Source: Rhodospirillales bacterium BBD 1991-14 (GTDB taxonomy: Bacteria > Pseudomonadota > Alphaproteobacteria > Kiloniellales > Kiloniellaceae). From it: DNA of 64,000 nucleotides. The DNA lies in the NCBI GenBank assembly GCA_001657395.1, contig LYSY01000007.1:1-64000 (forward strand), written 5' to 3'. Position numbers and translations under genes: made by a program. Of the stretch, positions 16,322-26,481 are shown in pieces. The notes under the pieces were generated by a model that saw only the letters and a program-made list of their open reading frames with translations, had not been told where the DNA came from and made no database searches. Within the stretch, counting starts at the first letter, position 1. Each line of letters opens with the position of its first letter.

Positions 16322-17562
16322 TCGACCGCCCCTTGCAGCTGCCCGGCGGTGCACGCCTGAAGAACCGCATCGTGAAATCCGCCATGTCGGAGGCGCTGGC
16401 CGATGCCCGGAACGACCCGACGGAGGGGATGATCGCCCTCTACAAACGCTGGGGCCAAAGCGGGGCCGCTCTGCTGATCACCGGCAACACGCCGGTGGAC
16501 CGCGACCACCTGGAGCACGCCGCCAACGTCGTCCTGGACGAAAGAAGCGATCCGGAAAAGACGCGGCGCCTGGCAGCGGCGGCCAGGAGCGGCGGCGCCC
16601 TGGCGCTGGTTCAGATCGCCCACAGCGGGCGACAGACCCCCGAAGCGATCAACGCCCGGCCGCTGTCGATCTCCGACAAAGCGCTGGACCTGCCCGGCTA
16701 CGGCACCCCGCGGATGGCCAGCGAGGATGAACTGCAGGCGGTCATCGGGCGCTTTGCAATGGCGGCCCGCCTGGCGCAAAAGGCCGGCTTCGACGGGGTG
16801 GAGGTTCATGGCGCCCACGGCTATCTGCTCAGCTCAGCGCTGTCGCCGCGCATCAACACCAGAAAGGACCGCTGGGGCGGTTCCCTGACGAATCGCAGCC
16901 GTCTGCTGCGGGAGGTGATCCGGGCCGTACGCGCGGCGAGCGGAACGGACTTTGTCGTGGCCGCGAAGCTCAACTCCTCGGACTTCCAGAAAGGCGGCTT
17001 CACCCACGAAGAAAGCATCGAAACGGCGCGCATGCTGGAGCGGGAGGGCGTGGATTTTCTGGAGATCTCCGGCGGCACCTTCGAGACGCCCGTCGCCTAT
17101 CAACACACTGCGCAAAAGCAAAGCACGGCGCAAAAGCAAAGCACGGCGGCACGCGAGGCCTACTTCCTGGACTACGCCCGCGACATCAAAAAGGCGCTCG
17201 GCATTCCGGTCATGGTGACCGGCGGCTTCCGCTCAGCCGCGGTGATGCGCCAGGCCCTCGCGGAAGGCGCAACCGACCTGATCGGCATGGGCCGCCCCTT
17301 CATTCTCGATCCGGCATTTCCGAGGAAGCTTCTGGCCGGCGACATTGCCGCCACCCCCGCGCCCGAGCGCGGCTTCCCGCCGGCGGAGGCTCTGCCGCGC
17401 GGCGCCGTGCTGAACTGGTTCTGCCATCAGCTGGCGCTGCAAAGTACGCGAGGAAAGGCGGATCCGGACCTGCCGATCATCGAAGGCCATGACCGCTACC
17501 TGGACCGCATTGCGTCCTCGACCGCCGGACTGCTGGCAGCCCGTGCGGCAGCGCCCTGCTGA
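16318..17562 (+). CDS. Old yellow enzyme-family NADH:flavin oxidoreductase
   Basis: Predicted 414-residue FMN-dependent ene-reductase. The barrel motifs are KNRIVKSAMSEALAD, QIAHSGRQT, FDGVEVHGAHGYLLSSALSPRINTRKDRWGGSLTNRSRLLREVI, and the phosphate-binding MVTGGFRS and GMGRPFILDP near the end. No Cys cluster for 4Fe-4S or extra NAD(P) domain follows, so it is a single-domain OYE. A duplicated hexapeptide AQKQST-AQKQST (18-bp repeat at 17110-17145) lies in a surface loop. Co-transcribed with the upstream ArsR regulator, suggesting induction by its alkene or quinone substrate. Confidence 0.9.
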   Translation: MIDRPLQLPGGARLKNRIVKSAMSEALADARNDPTEGMIALYKRWGQSGAALLITGNTPVDRDHLEHAANVVLDERSDPEKTRRLAAAARSGGALALVQIAHSGRQTPEAINARPLSISDKALDLPGYGTPRMASEDELQAVIGRFAMAARLAQKAGFDGVEVHGAHGYLLSSALSPRINTRKDRWGGSLTNRSRLLREVIRAVRAASGTDFVVAAKLNSSDFQKGGFTHEESIETARMLEREGVDFLEISGGTFETPVAYQHTAQKQSTAQKQSTAAREAYFLDYARDIKKALGIPVMVTGGFRSAAVMRQALAEGATDLIGMGRPFILDPAFPRKLLAGDIAATPAPERGFPPAEALPRGAVLNWFCHQLALQSTRGKADPDLPIIEGHDRYLDRIASSTAGLLAARAAAPC

Positions 17563-17580
17563 CCCTGCGGTGCCAACGCC

Positions 17581-18303
17581 TTAGCGGCGGACGAATTCGA
17601 CGACGGAACCCTCGTGCTCGTAGCGGATCTGGACCAGTCTGCCGTCGGGGCCGTACCAGAGATCGCGGCTCAACTGACCGCTGAGGCGATAGCGCTCCGC
17701 CTCGACGTCACCGCTCCCCAGCGTGATCACCTCACGGCCCAGCAAATCGGCACGGACCCTGTAGGTTTCACCCTTCGCCGGCGACAGCAGCTTGCCCCCG
17801 GAGAGCACGGTCTTGGACCACAGGCTTGCAACGCCGATGGGCGCGGCCAACTGCTCGTCCTGGCCATTCACCGTGCGGGTGTACTCCTTGTCCTTGAGCA
17901 CGATGGAGAGCTCGGTCTCTTCGCCGTCGTCGTTGGTCATTCCAGCCAGGGACAGCAGGAGCCCGTTGCGCCAGCGTTCGACCCGCTTGTGCTCGTAGCG
18001 CGAGACGGTGATGAAGGCCACCTTCACCGCCAACGCCGTTTCGACCGAAACCTTCAGTGCCTCGTCTTCGCGCTCGAACTCGAAGTGGTGGCTGCCGATG
18101 GTCTCGCCGTCGCGCAGCACGTCGAAGACCAGGCGTTCCTGGGCCAGGGCCGCCGCAGAGGCGAGCAGACCGAAGACAAGGGCTGCCAGACCGCAGCGCC
18201 GGCCCAGGCGCAGCCGGCGCCAACGGACCCCCCATCGCACCTGCCACGGCGCCACCGCGGCTGTGGTGCCGGAGCGGCCAAGACACCGATCACTGCTGCG
18301 CAT
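17581..18303 (-). CDS. Exported DUF6134/DUF3108-like protein
   Basis: Predicted 240-residue protein with a signal peptide: an Arg-rich N-region, LAALVFGLLASAAALAQ, likely cleaved after ALA near residue 54. The mature part, ERLVFDVLRDGETIGSHHFEFEREDEALKVSVET, then LWSKTVLSGGKLLSPAKGETYRVRA, is beta-rich and matches the DUF6134 (DUF3108-like) family of periplasmic proteins of unknown function. The first ATG is used, but the N-region is long and an internal GTG may be the real start. It is convergent with the OYE gene. Confidence 0.72.
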   Translation of the reverse strand: MRSSDRCLGRSGTTAAVAPWQVRWGVRWRRLRLGRRCGLAALVFGLLASAAALAQERLVFDVLRDGETIGSHHFEFEREDEALKVSVETALAVKVAFITVSRYEHKRVERWRNGLLLSLAGMTNDDGEETELSIVLKDKEYTRTVNGQDEQLAAPIGVASLWSKTVLSGGKLLSPAKGETYRVRADLLGREVITLGSGDVEAERYRLSGQLSRDLWYGPDGRLVQIRYEHEGSVVEFVRR

Positions 18304-18417
18304 ACATCACCTCCTGACCCTGGCGGCCTGGATCGACGGCACGCTCTATCTTGGCCAGGGCGGAAGCCCGCTACAAGCTTTCCGTGCAATTTGGGAAAAT
18401 TCTCGGTTGTCTCTACC

Positions 18418-19098
<681 letters not shown>

Positions 19099-19123
19099 TC
19101 TGCGAGAGGCCTCCTAAAGGCAG

Positions 19124-20617
19124 ATGACTGCTGAGACACAAAATCTGGCCGCCAAGGCCGGCGCGCAAGCGGGAACAAAGGCTGAAGGCACCGCGAAGCC
19201 GGAAACCGCCGCGGCCCCCGGAAGCGCGGGCGATATCGGCGCCAACGCCATGTGGGGCGGCCGTTTTGCGGCCGGCCCCGCGGAGGTGATGGAACAGATC
19301 AATGCATCCGTTTCCTTCGATCAGCGCCTCTATGCCCAGGACATCGCGGGCTCCAAGGCCCACTGCGCCATGCTGGTCGACCAGGCCATCATCTCTGAAG
19401 AAGATGGGGCCGCGATCCTCTCGGGTCTAGACACGATCCTGTCAGAGATCGAGGCCGGGCGCTTCGTCTTCAAGGCAAGCCTGGAAGACATCCACATGAA
19501 CATCGAGGCGCGCCTCAGGGACCTGATCGGCGAGGCTGCCGGCCGCCTGCACACCGCGCGCTCGCGCAACGATCAGGTCGCCCTGGACGTGCGCCTCTGG
19601 ACGCGCGATGCCATCGACCGCCTGGACCCGGCCCTGCGCGACCTCCAGGCCGCGCTGATCGACCAGGCCGAGCGCGAGGCCGACACCATCATGCCGGGCT
19701 ACACCCATCTGCAGGCCGCCCAGCCGGTCACCCTCGGCCATCACCTGATGGCCTTTGTGGAGATGCTGGGGCGCGACCGGGCCCGTCTGGCCGACTGCCG
19801 GCAGCGGCTCAACGAATCGCCCCTGGGCGCGGCCGCCCTGGCCGGCACGTCCTTTCCCATCGACCGGGCGGCGACAGCGCGCAGCCTCGGCTTCGACCGG
19901 CCCATGGCGAATTCCATGGATGCAGTCGCCGACCGCGACTACGTGCTGGAGTTCATCGCCGCCGGCTCGATCCTGGCGCTGCATCTCTCGCGCTTCGCCG
20001 AGGAACTGGTGCTCTGGTGCTCGGCCGGGTTCCGCTTCGTGGACCTCTCCGATGCCTTCACCACCGGATCATCGATCATGCCGCAGAAGCGCAACCCGGA
20101 TGCGGCCGAGCTGATCCGCGGCAAGGCCGGGCGGGTGATCGGGGCGCTCAACAGCCTTCTGACCGTGATGAAGGGCCTGCCGATGACCTACGGCAAGGAC
20201 ATGCAGGAAGATAAGGAACCGCTGTTCGACGCCGCCGACACCCTTCAGCTCTGCGTCACGGCAATGACCGGGATGGTCCGGGACATGCGGGCCCGACACG
20301 AGGACCTGCGCCAGGCCACCGACCACGGCTTCATCACCGCGACCGATCTGGCGGACTGGCTGGTGCGCCGCCTGGATATGCCGTTCCGGCAGGCCCATCA
20401 CGTGACCGGCAGCATCGTGCGCCTGGCCGAGGAGCGCGACTGCGCCCTGGCCGACCTGCCTCTTGCGGCAATGCAAGAGGTCGAGCCGCGCATCGATGCC
20501 GAAGTCTTCGAGGTCTTAAGCGTTGAAAAGGCGATTGCAAGCCGCAACAGTGAGGGTGGCACAGCCCCTGAGGCCGTGCGCCGGGCCATCGCCGCAGCAA
20601 GGGAGCGTTTTCTATGA
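19124..20617 (+). CDS. argH: Argininosuccinate lyase
   Basis: Predicted 497-residue enzyme of the fumarase/aspartase superfamily that splits argininosuccinate into arginine and fumarate. Core starts at [26 protein letters not shown]; catalytic signature [12 protein letters not shown] at residues about 315-326; also [17 protein letters not shown] and [17 protein letters not shown]. An Ala/Gly/Lys-rich N-terminal extension of about 40 residues is unusual. The last four bases overlap the start of lptM, followed by lysA, an arrangement common in alphaproteobacteria. Confidence 0.96.
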   Translation: MTAETQNLAAKAGAQAGTKAEGTAKPETAAAPGSAGDIGANAMWGGRFAAGPAEVMEQINASVSFDQRLYAQDIAGSKAHCAMLVDQAIISEEDGAAILSGLDTILSEIEAGRFVFKASLEDIHMNIEARLRDLIGEAAGRLHTARSRNDQVALDVRLWTRDAIDRLDPALRDLQAALIDQAEREADTIMPGYTHLQAAQPVTLGHHLMAFVEMLGRDRARLADCRQRLNESPLGAAALAGTSFPIDRAATARSLGFDRPMANSMDAVADRDYVLEFIAAGSILALHLSRFAEELVLWCSAGFRFVDLSDAFTTGSSIMPQKRNPDAAELIRGKAGRVIGALNSLLTVMKGLPMTYGKDMQEDKEPLFDAADTLQLCVTAMTGMVRDMRARHEDLRQATDHGFITATDLADWLVRRLDMPFRQAHHVTGSIVRLAEERDCALADLPLAAMQEVEPRIDAEVFEVLSVEKAIASRNSEGGTAPEAVRRAIAAARERFL

Positions 20618-20865
20618 CCGCTGGCCGTTACCGCCGTGCCCTGGTTCTGGCCGCTGCAAGCCTCCTGCTTGCGGGGGGCCTCGCCGCCTGCGGCAAAAAG
20701 GGCTCGCCCAAACCGCCGGCTGGCGAGGAAGAGGCCTATACCTACCCGCAGGCCTTTCCGGCGCCGCGCACCGTCGGGCCGCCGCCCGAGGGCGAGGACC
20801 CGCAGGAAAGCCGTGGGCCGTTCTCGATCTTCGAAGACAGCCGCACCAAGACCACGACCTACTAG
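20614..20865 (+). CDS. lptM: LptM-like small lipoprotein
   Basis: Predicted 83-residue lipoprotein. The signal sequence [18 protein letters not shown] ends in a lipobox with Cys at residue 26, followed by GKKGSPKPP, exactly the start of LptM/YifL-type proteins that assist assembly of the LPS translocon in the outer membrane. The remainder is proline-rich and probably disordered. ATGA overlap with argH and 35 bp to lysA support one operon. Confidence 0.85.
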   Translation: MTAGRYRRALVLAAASLLLAGGLAACGKKGSPKPPAGEEEAYTYPQAFPAPRTVGPPPEGEDPQESRGPFSIFEDSRTKTTTY

Positions 20866-20900
20866 CCGGCAGCAGCGCTGCGAACGCCGAGGACCTCTTT

Positions 20901-22229
20901 ATGGACAGCACCTTCTTTGCCTACCGCGACGGCGGCCTGCAGGTCTCTGAGGTCGCGCTCGATCGCCTGGCAGAAGAGGTCGGCACACCCTTCTACTGCT
21001 ATTCCGGCGATGCCCTGGAGCACAGCTACCGCAGTTTCGCCGCCGCCCTTTCCGGGCTGCCGGCCACCATCTGCTATGCCCTGAAAGCCAACTCCAACCA
21101 GGCGGTGATCAAGACCTTCGCCGACCTGGGCGCCGGCGCCGATGTCGTCTCCGAAGGCGAGCTTCGGCGCGCCCTAGCAGCAGGCGTTCCGGCCGAGAAG
21201 ATCGTCTTTGCCGGTGTCGGCAAGACCGCGGCAGAGATGGCCGCGGGCCTGGACGCCGGGATCATGCAGTTCAATGTCGAGTCGCTGGCCGAGCTGGAGT
21301 TGCTCTCCCAGGTCGCCAGTCAGCGGGGCGCCACCGCCCCGGTGGCGGTGCGCGTCAATCCGGACGTCGATGCCGGCACGCTCGACCAGATCACCACCGG
21401 GCGGGCCGACAGCAAGTTCGGTATCGATGCCGGCGCGGCGCGCGACTATATGCTGAACATCAAGAGCATGCCGGGCATCCGCTTCGAAGGCTTGGCGGTG
21501 CACATCGGCTCGCAGCTTACCGACATCGCACCCTACCGTACGGCGTTCCAGCGGCTTATCGCGCTCTATCATGAGCTGCGCGCCGCAGGCCTGCCGCTGC
21601 GCCGGGTCGATCTCGGCGGCGGCATCGGCATCAGCTACAAGCACGATCTGCAGGCGCAGTTCGCGGAGACCGAGAAGCGGGTGCGCGACTATGCGACCAT
21701 GGTGCGCGGGCTTGTCGAAGGTCTGGACGCCGAGTTGGTGTTCGAGCCCGGGCGCTCGCTGGTCGGCAACGCCGGACTGCTGGTCACGCGCGTGCTCTAC
21801 GTGAAAGACAACGACACGCGCCGCTTCGTCATCGTCGATGCGGCGATGAACGACCTGATCCGCCCCTCCCTCTACGATGCCTGGCACGAAATCCTGCCGG
21901 TGAAGGCGGCGCCGGAAGGAACGGCGCTGCGGCCGGTCGACGTGGTCGGGCCGGTCTGCGAATCCACCGACACCTTCGCCAAGCAGCGCCCCTTGCCGCC
22001 GCTGGCCGAGGGCGACCTGCTGGTGTTCAGCTCTGCCGGGGCCTACAGCTTCGTCATGGCCTCGACCTACAACTCGCGCCCACTGCCCCCGGAGGTGCTG
22101 GTACGCGGCGGACGCTTTGCGATGGTGCGCGAGCGCATGAACTATGACACAATGATCGGGCAGGACCACCTGCCGGACTGGCTGAGCGACGGGGCCGCCC
22201 AGCCGGCTGTAAGGAAGGCTGCGGGCTGA
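20901..22229 (+). CDS. lysA: Diaminopimelate decarboxylase
   Basis: Predicted 442-residue PLP enzyme making L-lysine from meso-diaminopimelate. PLP-binding lysine in YALKANSNQAVI (Lys62); DVVSEGELRRALAAGVPAEKIVFAGVGKT; SKFGID; HIGSQL; DLGGGIGISY; EPGRSLVGNAG; catalytic CESTDTFA; AGAYSFVMASTYNSRP. The start is the ATG giving MDSTFFAYRDGGLQVSEV; the frame is open much further upstream only because it crosses argH and lptM. Confidence 0.96.
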   Translation: MDSTFFAYRDGGLQVSEVALDRLAEEVGTPFYCYSGDALEHSYRSFAAALSGLPATICYALKANSNQAVIKTFADLGAGADVVSEGELRRALAAGVPAEKIVFAGVGKTAAEMAAGLDAGIMQFNVESLAELELLSQVASQRGATAPVAVRVNPDVDAGTLDQITTGRADSKFGIDAGAARDYMLNIKSMPGIRFEGLAVHIGSQLTDIAPYRTAFQRLIALYHELRAAGLPLRRVDLGGGIGISYKHDLQAQFAETEKRVRDYATMVRGLVEGLDAELVFEPGRSLVGNAGLLVTRVLYVKDNDTRRFVIVDAAMNDLIRPSLYDAWHEILPVKAAPEGTALRPVDVVGPVCESTDTFAKQRPLPPLAEGDLLVFSSAGAYSFVMASTYNSRPLPPEVLVRGGRFAMVRERMNYDTMIGQDHLPDWLSDGAAQPAVRKAAG

Positions 22230-22325
22230 AGCGTTCGGGCCGCAGGCGTCGATATCTGCGTGACGGTCCAGGTTGGGGGCCGATCTGGGGGCAGAGAGCT
22301 GGGGGACGAAAGGACAGGAGGGACA

Positions 22326-25019
22326 ATGACCTCGAGTTGGCCCAGTAACTCAAGCAGTAACTCCAGTAGCAACTCCAGCAAGAACGCCGGCGACAACGCC
22401 ACTGGCAATGCCCGGGGTCCCGCTCCGGGAGGCGAGCCCCCCAAGACCGCCGCCCCAAATCAGACCAGCCCGAATCAGAACCGCTGGTCAGCGGGCGTGA
22501 GCCGCGCCGAGGAGCGCCGCGCCACCGAACGCAGCCTGCGGCGTTTCGGCGTTTTGCTGAGCCTGGCGCGCGGTGCTGTGGCCTGGGAAGCGATCTGGCG
22601 CGCAGCCTGGCCCATGCTGGGGATCTGCGGGCTGTTCCTCGCACTGGCCCTTTTCGGAATCCTGCCGGCGCTGCCGGCCTGGCTCCACAGCCTGATCCTG
22701 ATCGGCTTCGTTGCGGCACTCGGCTATGCCCTCTGGCGCGCCGTCACGGTGGTGGCGCTGCCCGACGAGGCCGCCGGCAAGCGCCGGCTGGAACGGGACA
22801 GCGACCTTACCCACCGACCCCTGACGGCGCTGGACGACCGCATGGTGACAGGCCTCAGCGACGTCGAATCGAAAGCCCTGTGGCGTGCCCACCAGAAGCG
22901 CGCCATCAGCCGCCTTACCGGCCTGCGGGTTCTCTTGCCGCGGCCCGGGCTCGCCGGGCTGGACCCCTGGGCCCTGCGCGGCCTCGTGCTGCTGTTGATC
23001 TTTGTCGGCTTCGCCAGTTCCGACGGCAACGTCACGACCCGCCTGGCCAGCGCGATGACCCCGCAGTTCCAGGGCGAACCGACGTTGCCCCCCAGTCTCG
23101 ATGCCTGGATCAACCCGCCGACCTACACCGGTCTGGCCCCGCTCTACCTCGATGCGGAAAACAGCGGCGAAGCGAACGGCGAACGCCTGCGGGTGCCGAG
23201 CGGCAGTGTGCTGCTGGCCCAGGTGCAGGGCGGCAGCACGGCACCGAACCTGCGGATCGATGAGAGTACCGAAGCCTTTGAGCCCTTTGCGCAGGAAGCC
23301 TACCGCCTGGAACATGTCCTGACCGAGGGCTCCAGCCTGGCCATCCGGCAGGGCAGCCGCAGCCTGGCGGAGTGGCCGCTGGAACTGGTTCCCGACACGG
23401 CGCCCAGCATCGTCTTCGAATCGGCGCCGGGCCGCAGCGAGCGTGCCGCCCTGCGCCTCGCCTATCAGGCCGAGGACGACTATGGCGTGGTTGCGGCGAG
23501 AGCCGAGATCAAGCGCATCGACAAGCCCGAAGAGCCGCCCATCGAAGTCGATCTGGTGGTGCCCGGGGCCGCCCCGAAGGCCACCGCCGCGACGACTTAC
23601 CGCGATCTGACACCGCATCCCTGGGCCGGGCTGGCCGTCGAGATCCAGTTGATCGCGCGCGACCATCCGGGCCAGGAGGGGCGCAGCGAAACCCTGCGCA
23701 CGGTACTGCCGGAACGCGTCTTCAACCATCCCGTTGCCCGGGCCCTGGTCGAACTGCGCAAGCAGCTCACCCTGAAGCCCGAGGCGCGCCTCCCGATCGT
23801 CCAGGCCCTCAGCGCCATTTACGAGCGCCCCGACCATTTCTTCCACGATCTGGTGGTCGCGCTGGCGATCCGCTCCGCCGAGCGCCGCCTGATCTACGAT
23901 TCGTCAGCGCAGGCCATCACCCAGGTGCAGCAGCTGCTCTGGGACACGGCGCTGCGGATCGAGGAAGGTGAGCTGGCGATCGCCGAGCGCGCCCTGCGCG
24001 ATGCCCAGCAGGCGCTGATGGACGCCCTGGCGCGCGACGCCGGGGACGACGAGATCCAGCAGCTGATCGACGAGCTGCAGGCCGCGCTCGACAACTTCCT
24101 CGACGAACTGGCCGAACAGATGCGCGAGCAGATGGCCCGTGGCGAGCAGCCGGGCGAACAGGAACTGCCGCCCAACGCACAGCTGCTCGACCGCCAGGAT
24201 CTGCAGAGCATGATCGATCAGGCACGCGAGCTGGCGCAGTCGGGCGCCCGCGATGCCGCGCGCGAGCTGCTCTCCCAACTGCGTGAGATGCTCGAAAATC
24301 TGACCGCCAATCCCTATGCCGGCCAGATGAACCAGGACATGCAGGACGCCTCGCGCATGATGGAGAACCTGGAGAACATGATGCGCGAGCAGCGGGATCT
24401 GCTGGACCGCAGCTTCGAGCGCTCCCAGCGCGGGCGCCAGCAGCAGGGGCAACAGGGCCAGCAAGGGCAGCAGGGACAACAGGGGCAGCAGGGGCAGCAG
24501 GGACAACAAGGCCAGCAGAGCGCAGACCTGACCGATGCCCAGCGCCAGGAAGCCCTGCGCCGCAGCCTGGGCGAACTGATGCGCCAGCTTGGCGACGTGA
24601 TGGGCGACATTCCGCGCCCGCTGGGCCGCGCCGAACGCGAGATGCGCGATGCCCGAGACGCGCTGAACAGCGAACAGCCCGGTCAGGCGGTGCCGCCGCA
24701 GACCCGGTCACTGGACCAGCTGCAGCAGGGCATGCAGGCCACCCTGGACCGCTTCATGGAGATGTTCGCCAATCAGCCCGGCGAGACCGGCGAGGGCAGC
24801 GTTTCAGGCCGCTTCGGGCCCAACGGCCGCGACCCGCTGGGACGCGACAACAACCGCCCGGCGGGCGAAGCCTTCTCCAACGAGGGCGTGCAGATCCCCG
24901 AAGAAATGGAACTGCAGCGCAGCCGCGAGATCGTCGACGAACTGCGCCGGCGGCGCGGCGAACGCAACCGGCCGGCTGAGGAGTTGGAGTACATCGACCG
25001 TCTGCTGAAGCGGTTCTGA
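22326..25019 (+). CDS. TIGR02302/DUF4175 membrane protein
   Basis: Predicted 897-residue protein. After an Asn/Ser-rich start there are membrane helices at about LGICGLFLALALFGILPALPAWL, LILIGFVAALGYALWRAV and ALRGLVLLLIFVGFASS, then a long periplasmic part with beta-rich domains (LPPSLDAWINPPTYTGLAPLYL) and long acidic/Gln-rich coiled coils. A Gln-Gly tract of nine-base repeats lies near nt 24430-24520. This is the alphaproteobacterial TIGR02302 family of unknown function, regularly next to lysA. GGACAGGAGGG is a strong ribosome-binding site for the ATG chosen; a GTG 66 bases upstream is the alternative. Confidence 0.85.
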   Translation: MTSSWPSNSSSNSSSNSSKNAGDNATGNARGPAPGGEPPKTAAPNQTSPNQNRWSAGVSRAEERRATERSLRRFGVLLSLARGAVAWEAIWRAAWPMLGICGLFLALALFGILPALPAWLHSLILIGFVAALGYALWRAVTVVALPDEAAGKRRLERDSDLTHRPLTALDDRMVTGLSDVESKALWRAHQKRAISRLTGLRVLLPRPGLAGLDPWALRGLVLLLIFVGFASSDGNVTTRLASAMTPQFQGEPTLPPSLDAWINPPTYTGLAPLYLDAENSGEANGERLRVPSGSVLLAQVQGGSTAPNLRIDESTEAFEPFAQEAYRLEHVLTEGSSLAIRQGSRSLAEWPLELVPDTAPSIVFESAPGRSERAALRLAYQAEDDYGVVAARAEIKRIDKPEEPPIEVDLVVPGAAPKATAATTYRDLTPHPWAGLAVEIQLIARDHPGQEGRSETLRTVLPERVFNHPVARALVELRKQLTLKPEARLPIVQALSAIYERPDHFFHDLVVALAIRSAERRLIYDSSAQAITQVQQLLWDTALRIEEGELAIAERALRDAQQALMDALARDAGDDEIQQLIDELQAALDNFLDELAEQMREQMARGEQPGEQELPPNAQLLDRQDLQSMIDQARELAQSGARDAARELLSQLREMLENLTANPYAGQMNQDMQDASRMMENLENMMREQRDLLDRSFERSQRGRQQQGQQGQQGQQGQQGQQGQQGQQGQQSADLTDAQRQEALRRSLGELMRQLGDVMGDIPRPLGRAEREMRDARDALNSEQPGQAVPPQTRSLDQLQQGMQATLDRFMEMFANQPGETGEGSVSGRFGPNGRDPLGRDNNRPAGEAFSNEGVQIPEEMELQRSREIVDELRRRRGERNRPAEELEYIDRLLKRF

Positions 25020-25134
25020 GACACACCGGCAAGGGCGCCGATTACGCCCTCAAGCAGAAGAGAACGATGGTGTCGCGAGCGGCCTTCAGTGTTCCGGCAA
25101 GACCACTACCTGCGTCCGACGGAACCTGAACACT

Positions 25135-25512
25135 CTAGTGGCAGGTCATCGGTTCGCTGGACAGCGCCGCCTCGGCGGCCTCGCAGATCTCCAGCAGCGT
25201 GAAAGGCTTTGTGATCACCTCGCAGATCAGTTCTTCGAGGTTGTGCGCACGCTGGCGTTCGGCCGAGTAGCCGGTCATCAGAAGCACCGGCATGCTGGGA
25301 TAGTCCTTGGCGACCTTGAGCGCCAAGCCGATGCCGTCGAGGCTGGGCATCACGATGTCGGTGATCAGGAGGTCGAAACTGGAACCGCCGAGGGCCTCGA
25401 GGGCCTGCACACCGTCTTCCACCGACGTCACCTTGTGACCGCGGTGGGCGAGTGCGCGACTGACAAAACTCTGAACTGCGGTGTCGTCTTCGGCGACCAG
25501 GATATGCGCCAT
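25135..25512 (-). CDS. cpdR: CpdR-type single-domain response regulator
   Basis: Predicted 125-residue receiver domain without output domain. Acidic pocket AEDD (residues 7-10), phosphoacceptor Asp52 in LLITDIVMP, Thr80 in LLMTGYSAE and Lys102 in ITKPF are all present. The sequence around TDIVMPSLDGIGLALK and the short C-terminus match CpdR, which in its unphosphorylated form brings ClpXP to the pole and allows CtrA degradation. A perfect CtrA-type box lies about 165 bp upstream on the same strand. The start MAHILVAEDD was chosen over longer forms, which add a basic, unconserved leader. Confidence 0.82.
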   Translation of the reverse strand: MAHILVAEDDTAVQSFVSRALAHRGHKVTSVEDGVQALEALGGSSFDLLITDIVMPSLDGIGLALKVAKDYPSMPVLLMTGYSAERQRAHNLEELICEVITKPFTLLEICEAAEAALSSEPMTCH

Positions 25513-25675
25513 TGTGTAACGGTCTCCAGCGGCCTCTCGTCTCGGGCGGGCGCCCGGACTCTGCGGCTTTTCAGGCGTTTCCATGAGAGGGCCCGGCCGA
25601 TTACCGCGTCTGCGTGACGCCCCCGGCGGCCGGCCATACCCCCGCACGGCCTCTTCGCCAAACTGCCACCGCGTG

Positions 25676-25692
25676 GTTAAACAAGCCTTAAT
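25676..25692 (-). promoter_or_regulatory. CtrA-type box upstream of cpdR
   Basis: On the minus strand the bases read TTAAGGCTTGTTTAAC, exactly the CtrA consensus TTAA-N7-TTAAC. It lies between the zinc-ribbon gene end and the cpdR start and points towards cpdR. CtrA control of cpdR is known in several alphaproteobacteria; here it is inferred. Confidence 0.65.
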
Positions 25693-25722
25693 GGAGCAGG
25701 TCTGAGGCGCCGGTAAGGCCGG

Positions 25723-26376
25723 CTATTCCTCGTCCTGAACGAAGGTGATCGTGAGGTTCTGGCCTTCGGCCGGCGGATCCACAGTCTCGGTCGCGAAATC
25801 GACCGCTGCGCCCGCATCCAACTCGGCCCTGGGTGCCTCGAACTCCCACTCCCGCAGCACCGCGCCGGCGCTGTCGGTCAGGCGGGCGCGCAGCCTGGGC
25901 ACCGTCTGCTTGCGGTCCGTAATGTTGGTCACCGATCCGCTGAGCAGGATGATGCTGTCGCCGTCGCGCTGGGTGACCCGCGGTTCACCGACCCGCAGTT
26001 CAAGGGTCGGCCCGGGTGCGGTTACCGGAATGCCCAGGGTGGCATAGAGCGTTTCGAACTGCGGGAACTGGGCGACGATCTGTTCGCGCCCGAACCAGGC
26101 ACCGGCAAGCAGCGCGACCAGCACCGCCAGGAGGGCGAGCCAACCCAGGCCGGCGCTGTTTCTGGCCTTGGCCTTCGCAGGTGCGGCACGGCGCTTGGGC
26201 AACGGGGGCGGCGGCGGGGCTTCGGCCGGTTCCGGCGCTGCGGCGGGCGGCTCCTCCTCCGGCATCTGGTGCCAGCAGTTGCCGCACTTGCCGCAGCGTA
26301 CGATTCGCCCGTCATAACCGAGGAGCTCACGCTCGACGGCGAAGCGGCTTTCACAGGCTGGACAGGTAACAATCAT
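25723..26376 (-). CDS. MJ0042-type zinc-ribbon membrane protein
   Basis: Predicted 217-residue protein. The N-terminus MIVTCPACESRFAVERELLGYDGRIVRCGKCGNCWHQ is an MJ0042/DUF3426-type zinc ribbon with two CxxC knuckles. A Pro/Ala linker follows, then one membrane span (LGWLALLAVLVALLAGAWFG, about residues 85-104) and a beta-rich DUF3426-like domain (ILLSGSVTNITDRKQTVPRLRARLTDSAG). The start was placed at MIVTCP, since family members begin there. It is divergent from ftsE, as is usual in this class. Confidence 0.85.
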   Translation of the reverse strand: MIVTCPACESRFAVERELLGYDGRIVRCGKCGNCWHQMPEEEPPAAAPEPAEAPPPPPLPKRRAAPAKAKARNSAGLGWLALLAVLVALLAGAWFGREQIVAQFPQFETLYATLGIPVTAPGPTLELRVGEPRVTQRDGDSIILLSGSVTNITDRKQTVPRLRARLTDSAGAVLREWEFEAPRAELDAGAAVDFATETVDPPAEGQNLTITFVQDEE

Positions 26377-26481
26377 GAACGGCCGGCTGCCCCCCAAAGG
26401 CAGGTAATCCGATAACCTTATATGGTCGGGGTATAATCAAAGCAAGGCATCAGCAGGAACCTTTACGGGACTGACTTGCCT

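Noticed and set aside
22260-22325. Upstream GTG start for the TIGR02302 protein
   Set aside because: The ATG at 22326 has a far better ribosome-binding site and the extra 22 residues are low-complexity.
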